Positions 43,918 to 52,211 of a stretch of 54,145 nucleotides of DNA are shown one piece after another. The position numbers were made by a program, and so were the translations under genes. The notes under the pieces are model-generated. The model did no database searches. It saw only the letters and a list, made by a program, of their open reading frames with translations, and had not been told where the DNA came from. Location of the stretch: NCBI RefSeq assembly GCF_000981895.1, contig NZ_LATD01000232.1, positions 1 to 54,145 of the forward strand, in the 5' to 3' direction. The DNA is from Streptomyces odonnellii. Lineage in GTDB: Bacteria > Actinomycetota > Actinomycetes > Streptomycetales > Streptomycetaceae. The stretch's first letter is position 1. The number at the start of each line of letters is the position of its first letter.

Positions 43918-44730
43918 ATGTCCTTCGCCCTCACCCGTCGCCGCGCCGCCGCTCTCACCGCCGCAGCCCTGCTCGCACCGCTGCTGGCCGCGTGCGGCAG
44001 CGACGACAGCACGGCCGACTCCAAGAAGGAGTCCACGGCGTCCGCCTCGGCGAGCGGGGTCCCCGAAGCGGACCTCACCGTGCTCGCCGCCGCCTCGCTG
44101 ACCGATGTCTTCAAGACCGCGGGCGCCGCGTACGAGAAGGCGCACCCCGGTACGAAGGTGACCTTCTCCTTCGCCGGCTCGCAGGAACTGGCCGCCCAGG
44201 TCGAGCAGGGCGCCCCGGCCGACGCGCTCGTCACCGCCGACACCAAGACCATGGACGGACTGAAGGCCGACACCGGCACCCCGACGGTCATCGCGAAGAA
44301 CCGGCTGGTCATCGCCACCGCCGACGGCAACCCGGAGGGGATCGCGAACCTCAAGGACCTCGCCGACCCCAAGCTGAAGGTCGTTCTGGCCGCGCCCGAC
44401 GTGCCGGTGGGCCGCTACAGCAGGCAGGTGCTCGACGCGCAGAGCATCACGGTGAAGCCGGTCTCCGAGGAGCCGAACGTCCGCGCCGTACTGAGCAAGG
44501 TCGAGCTGGGCGAGGCCGACGCGGGCATCGTCTACAAGACCGATGCCGGGACCGCGCCCGACAAGGTCGACGCGGTGGAGATCCCCGACGCTCAGAACGC
44601 CGTCGCGGAGTACCCGGCCGCCACACTCAAGACCTCGGAGCACAGTGAGGCGGCCGCGGCGTTCGTGAGCTGGCTCAGCGGTCCTGAGGCGCAGAAGATC
44701 CTCCAGGACGCGGGATTCCAGCAGCCGTAA
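43918..44730 (+). CDS. modA: Molybdate ABC transporter substrate-binding lipoprotein
   Basis: A 270-residue lipoprotein with Cys26 in LLAAC. The mature protein matches Mod[21 protein letters not shown] near residue 53, [20 protein letters not shown] near 83, and [12 protein letters not shown] near 160. The conserved Ser and Tyr/Val positions of the oxyanion pocket are present. It captures molybdate (or tungstate) outside the cell and delivers it to ModBC. AAGGAG at 43905 sets the start. A hairpin follows before modBC. Confidence 0.92.
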   Translation: MSFALTRRRAAALTAAALLAPLLAACGSDDSTADSKKESTASASASGVPEADLTVLAAASLTDVFKTAGAAYEKAHPGTKVTFSFAGSQELAAQVEQGAPADALVTADTKTMDGLKADTGTPTVIAKNRLVIATADGNPEGIANLKDLADPKLKVVLAAPDVPVGRYSRQVLDAQSITVKPVSEEPNVRAVLSKVELGEADAGIVYKTDAGTAPDKVDAVEIPDAQNAVAEYPAATLKTSEHSEAAAAFVSWLSGPEAQKILQDAGFQQP

Positions 44731-44887
44731 CCGCGGCGCACGGTACGAAAACCGCTGCCCCCGCGGTACGAGCGGCCATCGCGCGGGCGCCGGCCGCGGG
44801 AGCGCGTGTCGTACGCGTGTCGTACGGAGACGCTCGATACGAGCCATGCGTGCGTCATACGGGCCGTACGTGCGTTCTCACCGTGTC

Positions 44888-44925
44888 ACAGGGCTTGTCC
44901 GGGACGTAGGACCGGGCAAGCCTGT
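44888..44925 (+). terminator. Hairpin with T-rich tail between modA and modBC
   Basis: Bases 44888-44902 and 44912-44925 pair with a one-base bulge and one mismatch around a 9-base loop, followed by TTCTTC. It may act as an attenuator lowering modBC relative to modA. The rest of the 284-base gap holds irregular CGTACG-rich sequence and no gene. Confidence 0.5.
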
Positions 44926-45014
44926 TCTTCATCCGCAGCGCCCGTGCCACCGACCCGTACCAGCGCACCGCACCGCCCTCGCACCACCGCAGCCCCCCCC
45001 AGCCCAGGAACCCG

Positions 45015-47051
45015 ATGAGCCGCTCACGCACCCGCAGCACCGGTACCCCCCTCGCACTCGCGGTGCCCGCGGTGCTCGCGATCGCGTTTCTGCTGCTGCC
45101 GCTGATCGGGATCCTCGCCCGTACCTCCTGGGCCGACCTCGGTACGCATCTCACCAGCCCGGAGGTCGTCCAGGCGCTCGAACTGTCGCTGCTGGTCTCC
45201 TTCTGCTCGCTCGGGCTGTCCCTGGTGCTGGGGGTGCCGCTCGCCTGGCTGCTCGCCCGGGTGCGGCTCCCCGGCAAGTCGCTGGTGCGCACCCTGGTCC
45301 TGCTGCCGATGGTGCTGCCGCCCACCGTGGGCGGTGTCGCGCTGCTGCTGGGCTTCGGCCGGCGCGGGCTGCTGGGGCCCTGGCTGGAGGAGACATTCGG
45401 GCTCACCCTGCCGTTCCACACCTCGGGCGCCGTGGTCGCCTCGACCTTTGTCGCGATGCCGTTCATGATCATCAGCCTCGAAGGCACTCTCGCCGGGCTG
45501 CGGCCCGCGTACGAGGAGACCGCCGCCTCCCTGGGCGCGCCACCGCTCCGGGTGTTCCTCACCGTCACTCTGCCGATGGTGGCCCCCGGGCTCGCCGCGG
45601 GCGCCGCGCTGACCTGGGCCCGCGCGCTCGGTGAGTTCGGCGCGACGATCACCTTCGCGGGCAATCTGCCCGGCACCACCCAGACCCTGCCGCTCCAGGT
45701 CTATCTGCTGCTCCAGGACTCGCCGGAGGCCGCGACCTCCGTGTCGCTGCTGCTGCTCGCCATCGCCATGGGCGTGCTGATCGCCCTGCGCGGGCGCTGG
45801 ACCCCGGGCGCCGCCGTGGACCGTACGCCCCGGCCGGAACCCGTTTCCGGCAACGACGCGGCCGATACAGCCGACATGGCCGACACAGCCGGCGCCGCGG
45901 ACACAGCCGGTACGGCAGGTACGGCGGGTACGAAGGCGCCGCCTGGCGGCCCGTCCCTGTCTACCGGCCCGTCCCTCGCCGGCATACCCGCGCCGCCCGA
46001 GCCCTGCGGGCTGCACGCCGAGGTCAGCGGCTTCAACCGGCTCACCCTGGACGCCGGCCCCGGCACCACCATCGCCGTCGTCGGCCCCAACGGCGCCGGC
46101 AAGACCACCCTGCTGCGCGCCCTTCTCGGGCTCACCCCGCGTGCCCACGCCGAACTGCGCCTCGGCGATCTGGATGTGACCGCCCTGCCGCCGCACCGGC
46201 GCGGGGTCGCCTGGGTCCCCCAGGACGGCGCGCTCTTCCCGCATCTCAGCGCGCTCGCCAACACCGCGTACGGTCTGCGCGCCCAGGGCGTGCGCCGGGC
46301 CGAGGCCCGCCGTACCGCTCAGCGGTGGCTCGACCTGCTCGGCGTCGGCCGTCTCGCCCACCGTAGACCGCACCAGCTCTCCGGCGGCCAGGCCCAGCGG
46401 GTCGCGCTGGCCCGCGCACTCGCCGCCCGGCCCCGGCTCCTGCTCCTGGACGAGCCGCTGGCCGCGCTCGACCAGACCACCCGTGCGCGCGTACGGCACA
46501 CCCTGCGCGGCCATCTCGACAGCTTCGGCGGAGTCTGCCTGATCGTCACCCATGACCCGGTCGAGGCCCTCTCGCTGGCCGACCGGATCCTCGTACTCGA
46601 CGAAGGGCTCGCCCTCCAGGACGCGCCGCCCGCCGAGGTGACCCGCCATCCTCGCTCGCCCTGGGTGGCCAGGATGCTCGGCCGCAACGCCTGGCCGGGC
46701 ACCTACGGTCCCGGCGGGCTCGAACTGAGCGGGGGCGGGCGGCTGGTCGTCGCCGCGCACGCCGACGCCGAATCCCCGGCCGACGGTACGGGCGCGCTCG
46801 CCGTCATCGCCCCGGAGGCCGTCTCCGTACACCGTGACCGGCCCGGCGGCAGCCCCCGCAACGTCTGGACGGGAACGGTACGGGAGATCACCGCCCTCGG
46901 CAGCCGTCTGCGTGTTCTGATCACCTCGGACGAGGCACCGGACCTGGTCGCGGAGATCACGCCCGAGGCCGCGGCGGAACTCGGCCTGGCCGAGGGCTCG
47001 TCGGTGTGGACCAGTGTCAAGGCGACCGAGGTGACGCTCGTCGCCATGTGA
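45015..47051 (+). CDS. modBC: Fused molybdate permease-ATPase
   Basis: A 678-residue single polypeptide carrying both membrane and ATPase parts of the importer. Residues 1-270 are the ModB permease with about five to six hydrophobic segments and the EAA-loop motif EETAASLGAPPLRVFLTVTL near 174. A linker of about 60 residues with Ala/Asp/Thr-rich repeats follows. Residues about 335-560 form the ATPase: Walker A GPNGAGKT near 357, signature LSGGQAQRVALARALAARP near 455, Walker B LLLLDEPLAALDQ near 477 and the H-loop His in THDPVEAL. The C-terminal 100 residues contain a TOBE-like molybdate domain. ModBC fusions occur in actinobacteria. Confidence 0.92.
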   Translation: MSRSRTRSTGTPLALAVPAVLAIAFLLLPLIGILARTSWADLGTHLTSPEVVQALELSLLVSFCSLGLSLVLGVPLAWLLARVRLPGKSLVRTLVLLPMVLPPTVGGVALLLGFGRRGLLGPWLEETFGLTLPFHTSGAVVASTFVAMPFMIISLEGTLAGLRPAYEETAASLGAPPLRVFLTVTLPMVAPGLAAGAALTWARALGEFGATITFAGNLPGTTQTLPLQVYLLLQDSPEAATSVSLLLLAIAMGVLIALRGRWTPGAAVDRTPRPEPVSGNDAADTADMADTAGAADTAGTAGTAGTKAPPGGPSLSTGPSLAGIPAPPEPCGLHAEVSGFNRLTLDAGPGTTIAVVGPNGAGKTTLLRALLGLTPRAHAELRLGDLDVTALPPHRRGVAWVPQDGALFPHLSALANTAYGLRAQGVRRAEARRTAQRWLDLLGVGRLAHRRPHQLSGGQAQRVALARALAARPRLLLLDEPLAALDQTTRARVRHTLRGHLDSFGGVCLIVTHDPVEALSLADRILVLDEGLALQDAPPAEVTRHPRSPWVARMLGRNAWPGTYGPGGLELSGGGRLVVAAHADAESPADGTGALAVIAPEAVSVHRDRPGGSPRNVWTGTVREITALGSRLRVLITSDEAPDLVAEITPEAAAELGLAEGSSVWTSVKATEVTLVAM

Positions 47052-47134
47052 GCCGTCCGAGCCATGTGAGCTGTATGTGCGGTGTGTGCGGTGCCAGCCG
47101 TATGAGGGCCGTACCGGAGAGCAGGGAGCGAGCG

Positions 47135-48178
47135 ATGTTGCTGCGTCAGTTGGAGTACTTGGTCGCACTGGCCAGGGAACGGCACTTCGCCCGCGCCGCG
47201 GCGGCCTGCTACGTGTCCCAGCCGTCCCTCTCCGCGGCGATCCGCAAGCTCGAACACGAGCTGGACGTGCCCATCGTGCGCCGGGGCCGCCGCTTCGAGG
47301 GACTGACCCCCGAGGGCGAGCGGGTGCTGCTGTGGGCGCACCGTATCCTCGCCGAGCGTGACGCCCTGCGCCATGAACTGTCCGCGATGCGCGGCGGTCT
47401 GGCCGGCACGCTGCGGCTGGGCGCCATCCCCACCGCGCTCACCGCGGCCTCGCTGCTCACCACATCGTTCGTGGAACGCCACCCCCGGGCGCGGGTCTCG
47501 CTCGACTCGCTTCCCTCGCGCGACATCACCCAGCGCCTGGCCGAATTCGAGCTGGACATCGCGCTCACCTATCTGGACGACGAGAGCCTCGGCCAGGTAC
47601 GCAAGACCCCGCTGTACGAGGAGCGCTACCTGCTGCTGACCCCGGCCGACGGCCCGATGCAGGGCCGGCGGACCGCCCGCTGGGCACAGATCGCCGATCT
47701 GCCGCTCTGTCTGCTCTCGCCGCAGATGCGCAACCGCCTCATCATGGACGAGTACTTCGCCGCCGACGGGGTGGCCGCGGTGGCCCCCGCGATAGAGACC
47801 GATACGGTCGCCGGTCTGTACGCGCATCTCGCCGCCGGACGGTGGTCCAGTGTGATCTCGCACGCCTGGCTCCATATGTTCGGCGTCCCGGACGGGATGC
47901 GGGTGATGCCGCTGGAGCACCCGTCGCACGGCCCCCGGGTCGGCCTGGTCATCGCCGACCGCAGCCCGGAACCCGTACTGGCCAGAGCCCTGCTGGAGAT
48001 CGCCAGGGAAGCAGGCGTACGAGAGGTGCTCGACGATCTCCTCGACACTTATCTGCACCCCGCCGACCTGCCGGAACAGCGCTCGGACAGCACCGCGGAG
48101 GCAACGGAACAGCGCTCGGACAGCACCGCGGATGCGACGGAACAGCGTCCGGACAGCACCGGTACGGCGTCGGGATAG
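47135..48178 (+). CDS. LysR-family regulator, likely of formate dehydrogenase
   Basis: A 347-residue regulator. The winged helix lies at residues 1-60 (MLLRQLEYLVALARERHFAR, then QPSLSAAIRKLEHELDV), followed by a two-lobe LysR effector domain to about 310. The end carries a 10-residue repeat (TEQRSDSTA-like, three copies) encoded by 30-bp near-identical units and probably disordered. The start at 47135 follows GGGAG. It reads toward the NAD-dependent formate dehydrogenase gene 103 bases downstream, the same arrangement in which LysR proteins control formate or C1 metabolism. The effector is unknown. Confidence 0.85.
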   Translation: MLLRQLEYLVALARERHFARAAAACYVSQPSLSAAIRKLEHELDVPIVRRGRRFEGLTPEGERVLLWAHRILAERDALRHELSAMRGGLAGTLRLGAIPTALTAASLLTTSFVERHPRARVSLDSLPSRDITQRLAEFELDIALTYLDDESLGQVRKTPLYEERYLLLTPADGPMQGRRTARWAQIADLPLCLLSPQMRNRLIMDEYFAADGVAAVAPAIETDTVAGLYAHLAAGRWSSVISHAWLHMFGVPDGMRVMPLEHPSHGPRVGLVIADRSPEPVLARALLEIAREAGVREVLDDLLDTYLHPADLPEQRSDSTAEATEQRSDSTADATEQRPDSTGTASG

Positions 48179-48194
48179 CCGGGCTCTATCCCGA
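48170..48194. promoter_or_regulatory. 9-bp inverted repeat at the LysR stop, upstream of fdh
   Basis: TCGGGATAG (48170-48178) pairs perfectly with CTATCCCGA (48186-48194) around 7 bases. It contains the LysR stop codon. It can be a LysR operator for fdh or a terminator; the central T-N-A geometry suits either. Confidence 0.5.
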
Positions 48195-48280
48195 CATAGA
48201 AAGGTTCATTTTGACCATGGTCGCGGCTCGGAGCAGGGTGGAAAGCACCTTCCCGCAGCAATCGATGAGGAGCCGCAGTC

Positions 48281-49441
48281 ATGGCAAAGGTGCTGTGCGT
48301 GCTGTACGACGACCCGGTCGACGGATACCCCAAGACCTACGCCCGGGACGACCTCCCGAAGATCGACCACTACCCCGGCGGGCAGACCACCCCCACCCCC
48401 CAGGGCATCGACTTCACCCCCGGCCATCTGCTGGGCAGTGTCTCCGGTGAACTGGGTCTGCGCTCCTACCTGGAGTCCCAGGGCCACACGCTGGTCGTCA
48501 CGTCGGACAAGGACCGGGAGGGTTCGGTCTTCGACCAGGAACTGGTCGACGCCGACATCGTCATCTCCCAGCCGTTCTGGCCCGCCTACCTGACGGCCGA
48601 GCGGATCGCCAAGGCCGAGAACCTCAAGCTGGCCATCACGGCGGGCATCGGTTCCGACCATGTCGACCTCGACGCCGCCATCGCCAAGGGCATCACCGTC
48701 GCCGAGGTCACGTACTGCAACAGCATCAGCGTCGCCGAGCACGTGGTGATGATGACGCTGTCGCTCGTACGCAACTATCTGCCCTCGTACAAGTGGGTCC
48801 TGGACGGCGGCTGGAACATCGCCGACTGTGTCTCGCGCTCGTACGACCTGGAGGGCATGCAGGTCGGCACGGTGGCCGCCGGGCGTATCGGCCTCGCCGT
48901 GCTGCGCCGCCTCGCGCCCTTCGATGTCGGGCTGCACTACACCGACCGGCATCGGCTGCCCGAGTCCGTGGAGCAGGAGCTGGGGCTCACCTGGCACGAG
49001 AGCGCCGCCGCGATGGTCCCGCACTGCGACGTGGTCACCATCAACGCGCCCCTCCACCCCGAGACGGAGGGTCTCTTCGGTGACGAGCTGATCGCCACCA
49101 TGAAGCGCGGCGCGTACCTCATCAACACCGCCCGTGCGAAGATCGCCGACCGTGACGCGATCGACCGCGCGCTGCGCAGCGGACAGCTCGCCGGGTACGC
49201 GGGCGATGTGTGGTACCCCCAGCCGGCACCCGCCGACCACCCCTGGCGGACCATGCCGCACCACGGGATGACCCCGCACATCTCCGGCTCGTCGCTCTCG
49301 GCGCAGGCGCGGTACGCGGCCGGTACCCGGGAGATCCTGGAGAACTTCTTCGCGGGCACTCCGCAGCGTGACGAGTACCTGATCGTCGACAAGGGCGCGC
49401 TGGCCGGAGTGGGAGCGCACTCCTACTCGGTCAAGAGCTGA
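48281..49441 (+). CDS. fdh: NAD-dependent formate dehydrogenase (metal-free)
   Basis: A 386-residue member of the D-2-hydroxyacid dehydrogenase superfamily that oxidises formate to CO2 with NAD+. Family hallmarks: QPFWPAYLTAERI near residue 104, AGIGSDHVDLDAA near 127, the NAD-binding GTVAAGRIGLAVLRRL near 199, the catalytic Arg in INTARAKIADRDA near 285 and the catalytic His in PHISGSSLSAQAR near 332. GAGGAG precedes the start. The preceding LysR gene is its likely regulator, and a hairpin follows at 49456-49485. Confidence 0.93.
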   Translation: MAKVLCVLYDDPVDGYPKTYARDDLPKIDHYPGGQTTPTPQGIDFTPGHLLGSVSGELGLRSYLESQGHTLVVTSDKDREGSVFDQELVDADIVISQPFWPAYLTAERIAKAENLKLAITAGIGSDHVDLDAAIAKGITVAEVTYCNSISVAEHVVMMTLSLVRNYLPSYKWVLDGGWNIADCVSRSYDLEGMQVGTVAAGRIGLAVLRRLAPFDVGLHYTDRHRLPESVEQELGLTWHESAAAMVPHCDVVTINAPLHPETEGLFGDELIATMKRGAYLINTARAKIADRDAIDRALRSGQLAGYAGDVWYPQPAPADHPWRTMPHHGMTPHISGSSLSAQARYAAGTREILENFFAGTPQRDEYLIVDKGALAGVGAHSYSVKS

Positions 49442-49455
49442 CGACGAGTCACACA

Positions 49456-49485
49456 GGGGTCACCGCGCGCCCCCGCGGTGGCCCC
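49456..49485 (+). terminator. Hairpin terminator after fdh
   Basis: Bases 49456-49467 pair with 49474-49485 (12 bp, one G-T pair) around a 6-base loop, 14 bases after the stop. GTG 49478 of the next frame lies in this stem, which argues against that start. Confidence 0.7.
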
Positions 49486-49513
49486 GAATTCCCCTGCCCT
49501 CCACACTGTTCGT

Positions 49514-51487
49514 GTGACCTCACTTCCTCACCAGGTGCAACTCGGCATTCCCACGGGCCATATGATCGTCTGCGGCGACGACACCCTGGCCCAGCGGCTC
49601 GCGGGCGAGCTGCGTGATGTGTACGGCGAGCAGGTCACGCTTGTCGTCCCGCCCGCCCGCGGACACCTTCCGCCCGCCGCCCCGCTCGTGGCGCGCGGCA
49701 GGGCCTCCGCCCTCATCGGACGGATGTCGGCGGCGGTGAACCGTACGGCCGTGGCGCCGCCCGCGGGGGACGGCACCGGGCGGGCCGACGGGCCGAGGGT
49801 CATCGAGGCGCCCGCACCCGACGAGGACGTCCTCGTGGAGGCGGGGGTACGGGAAGCCGCAGCGCTCGCCCTCGTCCATGACGACGACGGGATCAATATC
49901 CGCGCCGCCCTCGCCGCCCGCCGCCTCAATCCCCAACTGCGCCTGGTCATCCGGCTGTACAACCGCAAGCTCGGCCAGCATCTGGAGGCGCTGCTCGACC
50001 AGGCCGCCGCCGTCGCCACCCCCGGGATCGACGCCGCGGCCCTCGACGCCTCCACCACGGTCCTCTCGGACGCCGACACCGCGGCGCCGGCGCTGGCCGC
50101 CACCGCCGTCGCGGGCACCAGCAAGGTCGTCAGGGCCGATGGACTGCTGCTCCGGGCCGTGGAGCGCACCCCGCCGGGCCCGGGCGAGGTCGCCGACCCC
50201 GGGCTCTGCACCCTCGCCCTGCTCTCGGCCACCACCAACGACCCGGCGGGCGCGGAGGGTTCGGACAACAGCGGGCTGGAAGGACCCCGGCTGCTGCCCG
50301 ACGACGCCAGCGCCGCCGCCGCCACCGGACGGGGCATGGTGGTCCTGGAAGCCGTGACCCACGCGGGCCCCGATCTGCCCGCACGCCGGCTCGGCGGGCG
50401 CGGGGCGCCGCTGGGCTCGCTGTTCTCCCGCCGGCTGCGCTGGTCGTTCGCAGGGATCGTGCTGGCCGTACTGGTGCTGGCCATGTGCTCGTGGATCTTC
50501 ACTGGGGTCCATCTGCTGCGCGCGACCTATCTCACCCTGCTCGACCTGTTCGCCATAGGGGATCCCGCCGAGGGCGAGCCGGCGCCCCGCCAGATCCTGC
50601 AACTCCTCTCCGGCGCCACGGGACTTCTGCTGCTGCCGGTGGTGATCGCGGCGGTGCTGGAAGCCCTCGGCACCTTCCGTACGGCATCCGCGCTGCGCCG
50701 CCCGCCGCGCGGGATCTCCGGGCATGTGGTGCTGCTCGGACTGGGCAAGATCGGCAGCCGGGTGCTGGTCCGGCTGCGGGAACTGCGCATCCCGGTGGTG
50801 TGCGTGGAGGAGGACCCCGAGGCGCGCGGCATCGCGCTCGCCCGCGGGCTGCGGGTGCCGGTCGTACTGGGCGATGTGACCCAGGAGGGCGTGCTGGAGC
50901 AGGCCAAGATCCAGCGGGCGCACGCCCTGCTCGCCCTGACCAGCGCGGACACCACCAATCTCGAAGCCGCGCTCTCCGCACGCTCCCTCGCGCCCGGCCT
51001 GCGGGTGGCGCTCCGGGTGTACGACGACGACTTCGCGACCGCGGTCTACCGCACCCTGCGCGCCGCCCACCCCGAGGCGCTCACCCGCAGCCGCAGCGTG
51101 TCCACCCTGGCCGCACCCGCCTTCGCCATCGCCATGATGGGGCGTCAGATCCTGGGCGCCATCCCGGTGGAGCGCAAGGTGCTGCTGGTCGCGGCCATCG
51201 ATGTGGCGGGCCATCCACGGCTGGAAGGGCGTACGGTCGCGGAGGTGTTCCGGCCGGGAGCCTGGCGGATCATCGCGCTGGACACGGCGGAGCCGGGGGA
51301 CCGGGTGCCCGATCTCGCGGACACCCGGCTCGACCGCGAGGGCCGCCGGCCCGCGGGGCTGGTCTGGGATCTGCACCCCGGTTATGTGCTGCACGCCCGG
51401 GACCGAGTGGTCGTGGCGGCCACCCGCCGCGGCCTGGCGGAACTGCTCGGCCGCCGCCCGTCCCGCCGTACACCGGACAGGGCCTAG
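49514..51487 (+). CDS. Channel-like membrane protein with two TrkA-N (RCK) domains
   Basis: A 657-residue protein. An N-terminal NAD-binding RCK domain (MIVCGDDTLAQRLAGELRD near 17-35) extends to about 210. About 80 residues with two hydrophobic segments follow (IVLAVLVLAMCSWIFTGVHL near 315 and ILQLLSGATGLLLLPVVIAA near 357), with a short re-entrant stretch between them lacking a canonical GYG filter. A second RCK domain begins at about 403 (VVLLGLGKIGSRVLVRLREL), and a TrkA-C-like end follows. It resembles two-TM channel subunits gated by nucleotide, perhaps for K+ or another cation. GTG 49514 is preferred over 49478, which lies in the fdh terminator. Its TAG coincides with the end of a repeat element. 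Confidence 0.78.
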   Translation: MTSLPHQVQLGIPTGHMIVCGDDTLAQRLAGELRDVYGEQVTLVVPPARGHLPPAAPLVARGRASALIGRMSAAVNRTAVAPPAGDGTGRADGPRVIEAPAPDEDVLVEAGVREAAALALVHDDDGINIRAALAARRLNPQLRLVIRLYNRKLGQHLEALLDQAAAVATPGIDAAALDASTTVLSDADTAAPALAATAVAGTSKVVRADGLLLRAVERTPPGPGEVADPGLCTLALLSATTNDPAGAEGSDNSGLEGPRLLPDDASAAAATGRGMVVLEAVTHAGPDLPARRLGGRGAPLGSLFSRRLRWSFAGIVLAVLVLAMCSWIFTGVHLLRATYLTLLDLFAIGDPAEGEPAPRQILQLLSGATGLLLLPVVIAAVLEALGTFRTASALRRPPRGISGHVVLLGLGKIGSRVLVRLRELRIPVVCVEEDPEARGIALARGLRVPVVLGDVTQEGVLEQAKIQRAHALLALTSADTTNLEAALSARSLAPGLRVALRVYDDDFATAVYRTLRAAHPEALTRSRSVSTLAAPAFAIAMMGRQILGAIPVERKVLLVAAIDVAGHPRLEGRTVAEVFRPGAWRIIALDTAEPGDRVPDLADTRLDREGRRPAGLVWDLHPGYVLHARDRVVVAATRRGLAELLGRRPSRRTPDRA

Positions 51488-51664
51488 GGCGTGTCTTCAA
51501 AGTAGCGTCGTCCGCCCGAAGGGCGGGCCCGGCGGCGTCTGGTGCGTGCGATCGCAAGGCGGAGGGGCGTCCTTGTACTGGACGTACTTGGATGATCCCG
51601 ACAACGCGGCGAGCGTGCGTGCCAGGCGTCGCCGGGCAGACGGGACTTTGAAGACACGCCCTAG
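51484..51664. mobile_element. Small non-coding inverted-repeat element (MITE-like), copy 2
   Basis: A 181-bp element with perfect 19-bp inverted ends (51484-51502 and 51646-51664; CTAGGGCGTGTCTTCAAAG inward). The core 51551-51632 matches copy 1 (4056-4137) at 68 of 82 positions in the same orientation, while the inverted ends differ from those of copy 1. The CTAG at the left end contains the TAG stop of the channel-like gene, and the CTAG at the right end contains the TAG that would end the SnoaL-like gene. No coding capacity. It sits between converging genes, as copy 1 does. Confidence 0.75.
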
Positions 51665-52076
51665 TGATGTGCGGCGGGGTCGAAGCCCTCAGGCGCCCGG
51701 TCGAGGAACGTGGTGAGGAGGCGATCCGGCCGTCCTCGTCAAGCACGATCACATCGGTCCCCATGGCGAAGGACGTGCCTTCGCCGTCGCCGGTCAGGAT
51801 CTCCCACTTCAGCCTGGCGCGGTCGTGGTGGATCTGCGGCCGCTCGCGGTGGCGGAGGGAGGCGGTGCCGACGTGAGCGACGAACTGGTTCCGGAAGTCC
51901 ATCAACGCCTGGGCGCCGCTGAGGACTCCGATCTCCGCGCGGTATTCGATGCCGTCGGTGAAGGTCGAAGCCGCAAGGCGGCGCTGCTCCGGCTCCGTGG
52001 CAGCGTTCCAGAACCGCAGGTATCGCTCAAGGGTGGTTTCGGCGTGCTGCTCGGCCTGCGGTGTCGTCCCGGTCAT
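51661..52076 (-). pseudogene. SnoaL-like (NTF2-fold) gene with a late frameshift
   Basis: Residues 1-118 read as an NTF2/SnoaL-type protein (LERYLRFWNAATEPEQRRLA, then RAEIGVLSGAQALMDFRNQF and FAMGTDVIVLDEDGRIAS). After that, near 51714, one base seems to be missing. Restoring it would continue the frame as VTTFLDRAPEGFDPAAHH and stop at TAG 51661-51663, as in intact relatives; the actual frame runs on into the repeat element. The function of intact members is small-molecule isomerase or hydrolase, or unknown. It may still be a functional protein with an altered tail, or the gap may be a sequencing error. Confidence 0.7.
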
Positions 52077-52211
52077 GGCGGTGGGTCCCTTCGTCTCAGG
52101 AATCGAGCTGGTACGAACCGTTCTCCTGCCCGACTGTGGCTCCGTCGGCGAGCACTGTCGATGACCTGCCGGGTCATTGCTGTCGCCCGCACACCCGTGC
52201 AGCCTGGGCAC

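Noticed and set aside
49478..49513. GTG 49478 as the start of the channel-like gene
   Set aside because: It lies in the stem of the fdh terminator and would add an unrelated N-terminus; GTG 49514 fits better.
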